From: VRUE01 sp036557525
GTDB lineage: Bacteria; Actinomycetota; Thermoleophilia; Solirubrobacterales; 70-9
NCBI GenBank assembly: GCA_036557525.1
Contig: DATBHH010000148.1
Coordinates: 1 to 21,613 of the forward strand
Reading direction: 5' to 3'
DNA length: 21,613 nt
Position numbers and translations under genes: made by a program. This document shows positions 14,235 to 21,168 of the stretch, one piece after another; position 1 is the first letter of the stretch; each line of letters starts with the position of its first letter. The notes beneath the pieces are model-generated. The model was not told the origin of the DNA. It did not search any database and saw only the letters and a program-made list of their open reading frames with translations.

Positions 14235-15725
14235 CTAGTCGAGCAGTTTGATGTCGCTGATCTCGACCTGGTAGCGCCCGGGCTGGTCGCGGGCTTCGGA
14301 GGCCTTCGTGAACCAGAGCAGGAAATAGGTCGACGGCTTCGGGACCTTGAGCGGGATCTCCGCGGTGCTCTGCGCGTCAGAGACTTCACCGACCGGTTCG
14401 TCCCAGCCGGTGATGTCCGACGGCGGCCCGGCCGCCGCGGCGAAGACCTGGGCGTCCCAGCCCGGCGTCGGGGTGCGGACGATCATCGTCTTCGGCCGGG
14501 CCGGCGAGTTGACCGTGACGTAGATCCCCACCCCCGGGTCGGGCCCGGTCTTGGTCCCGGCGAAGACGTCGGAGTCGTAGTGCTCGGTTTCCCAGGCGGT
14601 TCCGGTCGGGTCGCCGTCGACCGCCAGCTCGACCTTGCTGCCGACCTCTTCGCCGTCGCCCTCGGGGTCGTAGTCGGTCGCCGAGGTGACCTTGATCGGC
14701 GCCCCTTTGCCCTTGTTGGCGCCGCCGCCCCCGAGCAGGCCGTCGGAGATCAGCTGCACCGCGAGCAGGGCGCCGCCGGCGATCAGGAGCACGGCGACGA
14801 TCGCCGCCCAGGACCAGCGCGCGCGGCTCGAGAGCTTGCGCTGCGGCGGTGGGACCGCGTCGAGGACGCTCGTCGCCTCGCCGGTCGTCGAGCCGGCCCG
14901 GGCGGCCTCGACCTCCAGCGCGGTCTCGAGGTCGTCGATCATCTCGCCGATCGCCTGGTAGCGCTCTTCCGGGTTCTTCGCCGTCGCCCGCTCGACGACG
15001 AGCGCCGCCGCCGCCGAGACCTCGGGCCTCCGCCGCTGCACGTCGGGCAGATCCTCGTTGACGTGTTTCATCGCGACCCCGACCTGGCTGTCGGCGTGGA
15101 ACGGGACCTGGCCGACCAGCATCTCGTAGAGGACGACCCCGAGCGAGTAGATGTCGGATCGCGGGTCGACGCCGCGGCCCATCGCCTGCTCGGGGGCGAC
15201 GTAGTCGGTCGTCCCGAGGACGCGGCCGGTCGCGGTCATGCCGTCCTGTTCGAGCTGCCGCGAGATCCCGAAATCGGTCAGCTTGGCGCGGCCCTCCTCG
15301 TCGATCAGGACGTTCTGGGGCTTGATGTCGCGATGGACCATCTGCCGCGCGTGGGCGACGCTGAGCCCGTGGGCGATCTCGATCGCGTAGGCGAGCGCCT
15401 CCTGGGTGTCGAGCGCGCCGATCCGCCCGATCCGCGCCTTCAGGGTCTCGCCCTTGACGTACTCGAAGACTATGTAGGGGTGGCCCTCGTCCTCGCCGGC
15501 GTCGATCACCGAGACGACGTTCGGGTTGTTCAGCTTGGCGACGGCGCGGGCCTCCTGGCGGAACCGCTCGAGCTGGTCGGGCTGCTCCGACATCTCCCGG
15601 TGCATCACCTTCACCGCGACCGGCCGGTCGAGGGTCTCGTCGCGGGCCAGGTAGACCGTCGACATGCCGCCGCTGCCGAGCTTGGCCTCGAGCCGGTAGC
15701 GGCCGGAGAGCACGGTTCCGATCAT
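14235..15725 (-). CDS. Receptor Ser/Thr kinase with C-terminal extracellular sandwich domain
   Basis: A 496-residue kinase. The catalytic domain (about 10-272) has GSGGMSTVYL, K39, E58, HRDIKPQN (D133), DFG (D151) and APE (177-179). A helix at about 305-326 crosses the membrane. The extracellular module (about 345-496) begins SATDYDPEGDGEE and contains LAVDGDPTGTAWETEHY, GVGIYVTV and VRTPTPGWDAQVF, a pattern resembling galactose-binding or discoidin-like modules that also end some actinobacterial MviN and kinase proteins. The ligand is unknown. I place the start at ATG 15725: the upstream ATG at 15752 lies inside a 23-base duplicated sequence and would add only nine residues. Neither start has a clear ribosome-binding site. 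It is separated from the wall cluster and is probably monocistronic or leads into the RTX-like gene 120 bases downstream. Confidence 0.94.
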   Translation of the reverse strand: MIGTVLSGRYRLEAKLGSGGMSTVYLARDETLDRPVAVKVMHREMSEQPDQLERFRQEARAVAKLNNPNVVSVIDAGEDEGHPYIVFEYVKGETLKARIGRIGALDTQEALAYAIEIAHGLSVAHARQMVHRDIKPQNVLIDEEGRAKLTDFGISRQLEQDGMTATGRVLGTTDYVAPEQAMGRGVDPRSDIYSLGVVLYEMLVGQVPFHADSQVGVAMKHVNEDLPDVQRRRPEVSAAAALVVERATAKNPEERYQAIGEMIDDLETALEVEAARAGSTTGEATSVLDAVPPPQRKLSSRARWSWAAIVAVLLIAGGALLAVQLISDGLLGGGGANKGKGAPIKVTSATDYDPEGDGEEVGSKVELAVDGDPTGTAWETEHYDSDVFAGTKTGPDPGVGIYVTVNSPARPKTMIVRTPTPGWDAQVFAAAAGPPSDITGWDEPVGEVSDAQSTAEIPLKVPKPSTYFLLWFTKASEARDQPGRYQVEISDIKLLD

Positions 15726-15729
15726 GCGA

Positions 15730-15822
15730 GTGCTGGTCGAGCGAGCGTCCATGTCTGATTCAGTGCGATGCGAGACCGGCGCGAGCCCTCATGGTCCTTG
15801 TGCTGGTCGAGCGAGCGTCCAT
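15730..15822 (+). repeat. 23-base direct repeat pair with GAGCGAGCG core
   Basis: An identical 23-base sequence occurs at 15730-15752 and 15800-15822, 70 bases apart; it opens with GTGCTGGTCGAGCGAGCGTC. Each unit holds the GAGCGAGCGT core of the dispersed repeat, and the first continues with a TCTG-n-TTC stretch like the copies at 4843 and 18421. The pair fills most of the 163-base gap between purM and the kinase gene, which otherwise holds only a small palindrome near 15840-15857. Confidence 0.75.
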
Positions 15823-15888
15823 CTATCTGAGTTCATTGTCGGGCACGGCCGTCCCGAAGTGGTTCTCTGTCGTGACCTGGTCTCCCGC

Positions 15889-16899
15889 TCAGGCGCGGGA
15901 GATTTCGCCCACCGCGGCGGTCGCCCGGCCGATCCGCCTGGCCTGCGGGTAATGCTCGCGCAGCATCCCCACCGCCTCCGGCTCGTCCGCGGCCGCGACG
16001 ACGCAGCAGAAGCCGCAGCCCATGTTGAAGACCCGGTGCATCTCGTCGTCGCCGACGCCGCCGCGCTCGCCGATGAGCTCGAAGATCGGCTGCGGCGCGA
16101 GCGGGTCGTCGATCTCGTAGCCGACGGCGGCGGCGAGCCGCAGCAGGTTCTCGAGGCCGCCGGAGGTGATGTGGGCGAGGCCGCGCACCTCGACCGGGGA
16201 GCGCAGCAGCTCGAGCACCGGCCGGACGTAGATCTCGGTCGGCTCGAGCAGGGCCTCTCCGAGCGGCCGGCCGAGGCGACCTTCGGGGTCCTCGTCGAGA
16301 GCGATCCCCGCGAGGGCGGAGCGGGCCAGCGTGTAGCCGTTCGAATGGAGCCCGCTCGAGGGCAGCCCGATCACCGGGTCGCCCGGCTCGACCGCCGATC
16401 CGTCGACGATCGCGTCGAGCGCGACGGTGCCGAAGCAGGCGCCGGCGACGTCGAAGCCGCGGACCAGGTCCCCGAGCTGGGCGAGCTCGCCTCCGGGAAT
16501 CTCGACGCCGGCCGCCTCGGCCCCGCGCGCGAGCCCGATCCCGATCTGTTCGCAGATTTCGGGGTCGGCCCTCTCGATCGCGATGTAGTCGAGCATCGCC
16601 AGCGGCTCGGCGCCGACGCAGATGACGTCGTTGACGTTCATCGCGACGCAGTCGATCCCGACCGTGTCGAAGCGGCCGAGCTGCTCGGCGACGAGGAGCT
16701 TGGTCCCGACCCCGTCGGTGCAGAGCGCGATCCCGGTCTGCCCGTCGATTCGGATCACGCTCGCGTAGTGGCCCGGCAGATGCACCTGCCGCGAGGGGCG
16801 CCCGAGCTCGATCCGGCCGAGCACGGCGACCAGCGCCGCTACGGCCGAATCCGCGGCGCCCTGGTCGACTCCCGCTCGCGCGTAGGCGTCCTCGCTCAT
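15889..16899 (-). CDS. purM: Phosphoribosylformylglycinamidine cyclo-ligase (AIR synthetase)
   Basis: A 336-residue enzyme that closes the imidazole ring of purines, converting FGAM and ATP to AIR. Recognisable segments are DAYARAGVDQGAADSAV at the N-terminus, CTDGVGTKLLVAEQ, GIDCVAMNVNDVICVGAEPL, PSSGLHSNGYTLAR, LAHITSGGLENLLRL and HRVFNMGCGFC. Two of these deviate from the usual wording (HITGGG to HITSGG, FNMG-G-M to FNMGCGFC) but the fold is complete and length is normal. The ATG at 16899 overlaps the uppP stop by four bases (ATGA). The open frame upstream is antisense-like reading within uppP and was excluded. Its location behind two lipid-carrier genes rather than near purN or purF is unusual. 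Confidence 0.96.
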   Translation of the reverse strand: MSEDAYARAGVDQGAADSAVAALVAVLGRIELGRPSRQVHLPGHYASVIRIDGQTGIALCTDGVGTKLLVAEQLGRFDTVGIDCVAMNVNDVICVGAEPLAMLDYIAIERADPEICEQIGIGLARGAEAAGVEIPGGELAQLGDLVRGFDVAGACFGTVALDAIVDGSAVEPGDPVIGLPSSGLHSNGYTLARSALAGIALDEDPEGRLGRPLGEALLEPTEIYVRPVLELLRSPVEVRGLAHITSGGLENLLRLAAAVGYEIDDPLAPQPIFELIGERGGVGDDEMHRVFNMGCGFCCVVAAADEPEAVGMLREHYPQARRIGRATAAVGEISRA

Positions 16900-17708
16900 C
16901 GGTTGCCCAGCTTCGCAAGAACCGCGGCGGCGAGGCCCGCGCGATAGACCGCGTAGGGCCAGAGCGCCCGGTCGCGCTCGACGAGGTGGATCAGCCGCTG
17001 CGACGCAAGGGTTGAGGTGAACGAGGCTGCGACCCCGATCGCGAGCGATCGCCGCAGCTGCGGCGATGCGCCGCGGCGCTGCAGGCGGACGCCCTTGAGG
17101 AGGGTGGCGCCGACGATGATCGGCAGTGCGATCGTGCGGGAAAGCAGGTTCGCCTGGTCCCGGGAGAACCGTCGCCAGCGAGCGGCGGCGAGGGTGATCC
17201 CGTTGCGCGACACGCCCGGAACCAGGGCGGCAGCCTGGGCGACGCCGAGGATCAGTCCGTCGACCGGCGTCGCGTCGCCCCGGCCCCGCTCCTGCGGGCG
17301 CCGGTCGGCCGCCAGCATCGCCGCGGCCCCCGCGAGCAACCCGAGCGCGGTCGTCCGCGGCCCTCCGAGCCGCTGCTCGATCGGCCGCTCGAGCGTGTAG
17401 CCGACAACCGCCGCCGGGACGAAGGAGAGGCTGAGGAGCAGCGCCCGGCGGGCGTCGAAGCTGCGCAGCTCCTCGACGATGAGGTGCCGCTGCCCGATCA
17501 ACAGCGCCGCCGCGGCGCCGGCGTGGAGGGCGACCTCGAAGCTCTTGCGGATCTCGGGATCGAGCTCGTCCCATTCCCAGCCCGCCAGCCAGGGGACGAG
17601 GACGATGTGGGCCGAGCTCGAGACCGGCAGCAGCTCCGCCGGCCCCTGGACGACCCCCAGCGCCAGCGCCCGGCCGGGGGGGATGCGGCCGTCGGCGCCC
17701 TCGCTCAA
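16896..17708 (-). CDS. uppP: Undecaprenyl-diphosphate phosphatase (UppP/BacA type)
   Basis: A 270-residue membrane enzyme predicted to dephosphorylate undecaprenyl diphosphate on the outer face of the membrane, regenerating the carrier lipid for wall and surface-glycan synthesis. Near the N-terminus VVQGPAELLPVSSSAHIVLV carries the family's (E/Q)xxxE motif and SSS-H segment; the second motif reads PGVSRNGIT, against the usual PGxSRSxxT. Several hydrophobic helices follow. The start is a TTG at 17708, which overlaps the dedA stop in TTGA; upstream frame is read-through of dedA in another frame. The product is slightly shorter and more diverged than well-known BacA proteins, so a changed substrate preference is possible. 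It is translationally coupled to dedA before it and purM after it. Confidence 0.9.
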   Translation of the reverse strand: MSEGADGRIPPGRALALGVVQGPAELLPVSSSAHIVLVPWLAGWEWDELDPEIRKSFEVALHAGAAAALLIGQRHLIVEELRSFDARRALLLSLSFVPAAVVGYTLERPIEQRLGGPRTTALGLLAGAAAMLAADRRPQERGRGDATPVDGLILGVAQAAALVPGVSRNGITLAAARWRRFSRDQANLLSRTIALPIIVGATLLKGVRLQRRGASPQLRRSLAIGVAASFTSTLASQRLIHLVERDRALWPYAVYRAGLAAAVLAKLGNR

Positions 17709-18355
17709 GCCCCGCTCTTCGAGCCGGCCGGCTCGGCGGCGCGACGCTCGCGCCTGCGGCGGATCAGCAGGTAGGCGATCAGCACGATCGCGGCGAGGAC
17801 GACGGCGTAGTCGAGGTACTGGAGGTGGTCGCGCCACCGTTCCCAGTTTTCGCCGACCGCGCGACCGATCAGAGCCAGCGCCAGGACCCAGGGGATGCAG
17901 CCGGCCAGCGTCAGGACGGTGAATCGCCAGAACGGCATCCTCGCGACCCCGGCCGGGAGCGAGATGAAGGTGCGGATGATCGGCAGCATCCTGGCGAAGA
18001 AGACGGTCGGGCTGCCGTAGCGCCGGAACCAATCATCGGCCCATTTCAGGTACCTCGGGGGGAGGTGGATCAGGCGGTTCTTTTCGAGCAGGTCGAGGCG
18101 CGCGTAGTAGCCGGCGGCGTAGGCGATCCAGGACCCGACCAGGTTCCCGAGCACGCCGGCGACGACGACCCCGACCAGGGTCAGTTCGCCTTCGGCGACG
18201 CTCGAGCCGGCGAACAGCATGATCGCCTCGCTCGGGATCGGCACGCAGGCCGACTCGAGCACCATCAGGAGGAAGACCGCCGGCAGCCCGGTGCTGCTGA
18301 TGAAGTCGGTCCCGGCGTTGACGATGAAATCTGTGATGCTGGCGAAGGGGAGCAT
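17705..18355 (-). CDS. DedA-family membrane protein, probable C55-P translocase
   Basis: A 216-residue protein of the DedA (SNARE-associated/VTT) family. It has the signatures LESACVPIPSEAIMLFAG (about 34-51), a central GSWIAYAAGYY segment, and FARMLPIIRTFISLPAGVAR with the conserved arginines. Four or five hydrophobic segments are present, including a C-terminal helix followed by a basic tail. Some DedA proteins have been reported to flip undecaprenyl phosphate back to the cytoplasmic side. Lying directly before uppP, that function would complete carrier recycling; this is inference from context. I start at ATG 18355; the frame extends to a TTG at 18394 with no supporting site. No ribosome-binding site precedes 18355, and a TACAAT box 13 bases upstream suggests a very short leader. 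Confidence 0.93.
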   Translation of the reverse strand: MLPFASITDFIVNAGTDFISSTGLPAVFLLMVLESACVPIPSEAIMLFAGSSVAEGELTLVGVVVAGVLGNLVGSWIAYAAGYYARLDLLEKNRLIHLPPRYLKWADDWFRRYGSPTVFFARMLPIIRTFISLPAGVARMPFWRFTVLTLAGCIPWVLALALIGRAVGENWERWRDHLQYLDYAVVLAAIVLIAYLLIRRRRERRAAEPAGSKSGA

Positions 18356-18368
18356 GCGGGGAGCCGGG

Positions 18369-18394
18369 ATTGTAGGCGGCGAGCGGGGTAGCAA
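18369..18394 (-). promoter_or_regulatory. Possible promoter of dedA-uppP-purM
   Basis: On the minus strand TACAAT (18374-18369) is a good -10 match, ending 13 bases before the dedA ATG. TTGCTA (18394-18389) could serve as -35, but the 14-base spacer is short. If active, the transcript would have a leader of only about five bases, consistent with the missing ribosome-binding site. Confidence 0.3.
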
Positions 18395-18410
18395 CTAGAC
18401 TCGACCCCTC

Positions 18411-18467
18411 AGCGCGGAGTGAGCGAGCGTGACGATCTGGTTCTTCGCGAAGCGAGCGAAGCGCGAA
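18411..18467 (+). repeat. Dispersed intergenic repeat, copy upstream of the dehydratase gene
   Basis: Positions 18411-18450 match 4833-4872 with about five differences (AGCGCGG, GAGCGAGCGTG, ATCTGGTTCTTCGCGA). The element continues into a small inverted repeat: TTCGCG at 18444-18449 pairs with CGCGAA at 18462-18467. It fills most of the divergent gap between dedA and the gene at 18494, whose ATG is 73 bases from the GAGCGAGCGT core. Confidence 0.7.
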
Positions 18468-18493
18468 ATTGATTCTGTCCCACGACACCCTCA

Positions 18494-20383
18494 ATGCGCC
18501 GCCTCAACCACCCCGTCTACCGCAACCGCCTGCTTCAGCTCGCCGCCGACGGCGTCCTCGTCGCGCTCGCGTTCTACCTCGCCTTCCAGCTCCGCTTCCT
18601 CGACGATCCGCGGGGCCTGCCGCACCGCTACGAGGTCCTCTTCGTCCAGGCCGTCGCCTTCGTCGTCGTCGGCAAGCTGACGGTCTTCGCCGCCTTCGGC
18701 CTCTACCAGAAGTGGTGGCGCTATGTCAGCGGCAGCGACTTCCTGATGATCGTCCGAGCGGTCGCCGCCGCCAGCGCGATCCTCGTCGTCCTCTTTACCG
18801 TCCTGCAGCCGTTCGAAGACGGCCTCCCGCGCTCGGTCGCGATCATCGACTTCATGCTGACCCTGCTGCTGATCACCGGCGCCCGCCTCGCCGTGCGGCT
18901 GATCGTCGAGCGGCCGAGCCATGGCCACATCGTGCCCAAACACGAGGTGCTGGTGATCGGCGCCGGCTCCGGCGGCCAGATGGTCGTCCGCGAGCTCCAC
19001 CTCAACCCCAACCTCGGCTCGACCGCGATCGGGTTCGTCGACGACGACCCGCGCAAGCAGGGGATGCGGTCGCTCGGCCTCAAGGTGCTCGGGACCACGG
19101 GCCAGATCGAGAGGATCCTCGACGAGACCGAGCCCGACGAGGTCGTGATCGCGATCCCGTCCGCGCCCGGGATGGTCCGCGGCAAGGTCGTCGCCGCCTG
19201 CCGCGAGCGGGGGATCAGGGTGCGGACGCTGCCGACGGTGTTCGAGCTTCTTCGAGGCGGGGTCCAGCTCAACCGCCAGCTCCGCGACGTCCAGGTCGAG
19301 GACGTCCTCGGCCGTGACCCGATTGTCGTCGAGCTCGACCGGGTGGGCGCCTACCTCCGCGACCGGATCGTCCTCGTCACCGGCGCCGGCGGCTCGATCG
19401 GCTCGGAGCTGTGCCGCCAGATCGCGCGCGTCCGGCCGCGGCTGCTGGTGATGCTCGATCAGGCCGAGGACAACCTGTTCCAGATCGACCGCGAGATGGT
19501 CGAGGAGCGCCATTTCACCAACGTCGAGTCGGTGCTGGCCGACTGCAAGGAGCCGCACCGGATGCTGGAGGTGATGCAGCGGTTCAAGCCGAGCGTGGTC
19601 TTCCACGCCGCCGCCTACAAGCACGTCCCGCTGATGGAGGCGAACCCCCTCGAGGCGGTGCGCAACAACGCGATCGCGACGAGGATCACCGCCGAGACCG
19701 CGGCAGCGTCGAACGTCGAGCGCTTCGTCCTCGTCTCGACCGACAAGGCGGTCAACCCGAAGACCGTGATGGGAGCCTCGAAGGCGATGGCCGAGTGGGT
19801 CGTCGAGACCGCCGCCGACAAGCATCCCGGAACCAGGTTCGCGGCGGTCCGGTTCGGCAACGTGCTCGCCTCATCGGGAAGCGTCGTCCCGCTCTTCCGC
19901 CGCCAGATCGAGCGCGGCGGGCCGGTGACCGTCACCCACCCGGCGATGACCCGCTACTTCATGACGATTCCGGAGGCGGTGCAGCTGGTGATCCGGGCCG
20001 GCGACATCGGCGCCGGCCGGGGCGAGGTGTTCGTCCTCGACATGGGGGAGCCGGTCAAGATCGTCGACCTCGCTCACAACATGATCCGGCTTGCGGGCTA
20101 CGAGCCCGAAGCGGACATCGCGATCGAGTTCACCAAGCCGCGGCCGGGGGAGAAGCTGCACGAGGAGCTGTTCGGTGTGGGTGAGACGCCGCAGCCGACC
20201 GCCGCCAAGCGGATCCACCGCGCGGTGCGGGAGACGCCTCTCGACCCGGAGTGGGTCGATGCGACCCTCAACTCGCTCGAGCACATGGTCATGGCCGGCG
20301 ACGAGGCGAACCTCGCCGAACGCGTGGTCGCCCTGATCACGTCAGGGTCCGATGACACGGCGGCAGTCGGCTACGACGGGTAG
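18494..20383 (+). CDS. Membrane-bound nucleotide-sugar 4,6-dehydratase (CapD/PglF/WbpM type)
   Basis: A 629-residue protein. Four N-terminal membrane helices lie within about 15-137. A first Rossmann-like domain follows (VLVIGAGSGGQMV from 152). The catalytic extended-SDR domain starts at about 290 with VTGAGGSIGSELC (cofactor loop 297-303), then LDQAEDNLFQ, FHAAAYKHVPLME (370-382), VSTDKAVNPKTVMGASK (414-430), VRFGNVLASSGSV and MTRYFMTIPEAV. The STDK in place of SYxxxYK is characteristic of this branch, in which aspartate and lysine take part in catalysis. Homologues convert UDP-GlcNAc or UDP-GalNAc to 4-keto-6-deoxy sugars for capsule, O-antigen or glycoprotein glycans; the substrate here is unknown. 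No ribosome-binding site precedes the ATG; a dispersed repeat occupies the upstream gap. No glycosyltransferase follows within the window. Confidence 0.95.
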   Translation: MRRLNHPVYRNRLLQLAADGVLVALAFYLAFQLRFLDDPRGLPHRYEVLFVQAVAFVVVGKLTVFAAFGLYQKWWRYVSGSDFLMIVRAVAAASAILVVLFTVLQPFEDGLPRSVAIIDFMLTLLLITGARLAVRLIVERPSHGHIVPKHEVLVIGAGSGGQMVVRELHLNPNLGSTAIGFVDDDPRKQGMRSLGLKVLGTTGQIERILDETEPDEVVIAIPSAPGMVRGKVVAACRERGIRVRTLPTVFELLRGGVQLNRQLRDVQVEDVLGRDPIVVELDRVGAYLRDRIVLVTGAGGSIGSELCRQIARVRPRLLVMLDQAEDNLFQIDREMVEERHFTNVESVLADCKEPHRMLEVMQRFKPSVVFHAAAYKHVPLMEANPLEAVRNNAIATRITAETAAASNVERFVLVSTDKAVNPKTVMGASKAMAEWVVETAADKHPGTRFAAVRFGNVLASSGSVVPLFRRQIERGGPVTVTHPAMTRYFMTIPEAVQLVIRAGDIGAGRGEVFVLDMGEPVKIVDLAHNMIRLAGYEPEADIAIEFTKPRPGEKLHEELFGVGETPQPTAAKRIHRAVRETPLDPEWVDATLNSLEHMVMAGDEANLAERVVALITSGSDDTAAVGYDG

Positions 20384-20397
20384 CCTCTCGCCTCCAC

Positions 20398-21168
20398 TTG
20401 CGCGAATTGATCCAGGAAATCGGGGCCTACGCGGGCCTGGTCGCGTTCCTCGGACTCGCCGTCCTCGCGCTGCTCGCGTTCACCCAGGGACGGGACATCC
20501 GGCGCCTTCGCGAATGGGCCGGATCGGCACCCGAGCGCGATGCCGGCCGCAAGGAGGCGACCTCGGCCGTCGCCGCGCAGCGCGCCGAAGAGCTGCGCAA
20601 GCTGGAAGACGCTCGGACCGCCGAGCGCGAGGCCACGCAGGAGCGCGACGAGCGACGACGCCGGCGCGAGGAGGGCCTGACGGCGATGAGCACCGGCGAA
20701 CGGATCCGCGACAGCCTCTCGCTCGGCGGCCGCCTCGCCGAACCGCGCTACCTCGCCGGCCTGTTCGTGGTCGTAGTCCTGATCGCCGGCGGCGTCGCCT
20801 ACGCGGTGACGCAGGGCGGCAACGAAGCCGACGGGCGCGCTCATCACGGCAAGAAGTCAACTGCGCCGAAGCCCGCGGAAATCGAAGTCACGGTCCTCAA
20901 CGGGACCGCCGTCCCGGGCCTGGCGGCGACCTACGGCGACAAGGTCGAGCGCAAGGGCTACACGCTCGGCGCGGTCACCAACAGCACCTCGAGCTTCACC
21001 GAAAGCGTCGTCATGTTCGAGGACGGCAGCGCTCCGGAGGCCCACAGGGTGGCGAGGTCGCTCGAAATCTCGCAGGTTCGGCCGATGACGCCGGAGGTCG
21101 AATCGGTCTCCGCCGGAGCGCCGGTCTCGGTCGTGGTCGGCGAGGACAATGCCTCGTCGCCGGGTTAG
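20398..21168 (+). CDS. Two-helix membrane protein with LytR_C domain
   Basis: A 256-residue protein read from a TTG at 20398, 14 bases after the preceding stop. It has a membrane helix at about 9-29, a charged helical region likely to form a coiled coil (about 50-93, rich in Glu, Arg and Ala), a second helix at about 118-138 and an extracellular LytR_C-type domain (about 162-248: IEVTVLNGTAVPGLA, KVERKGYTLGAVTN, EAHRVARSLEI, VSVVVGED). LytR_C normally follows the LCP catalytic domain that ligates glycopolymers to peptidoglycan; here the LCP domain is missing, so this stand-alone form probably binds or organises wall components rather than transferring polymer. No ribosome-binding site is visible before the TTG. 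It overlaps the next gene by 20 bases, suggesting one transcript from 18494 onward. Confidence 0.85.
   Translation: MRELIQEIGAYAGLVAFLGLAVLALLAFTQGRDIRRLREWAGSAPERDAGRKEATSAVAAQRAEELRKLEDARTAEREATQERDERRRRREEGLTAMSTGERIRDSLSLGGRLAEPRYLAGLFVVVVLIAGGVAYAVTQGGNEADGRAHHGKKSTAPKPAEIEVTVLNGTAVPGLAATYGDKVERKGYTLGAVTNSTSSFTESVVMFEDGSAPEAHRVARSLEISQVRPMTPEVESVSAGAPVSVVVGEDNASSPG

Noticed and set aside
15730..15822. CRISPR array
   Set aside because: Only two repeat units are present, with no regular spacers and no cas genes.
16900..17574. N-terminal extension of purM by 225 codons
   Set aside because: The extension is a frame inside uppP. PurM begins normally at the ATG overlapping the uppP stop.
17709..18032. 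N-terminal extension of uppP by 108 codons
   Set aside because: It is an alternative frame of dedA. The TTG at 17708 overlapping the dedA stop gives a protein of normal UppP length.
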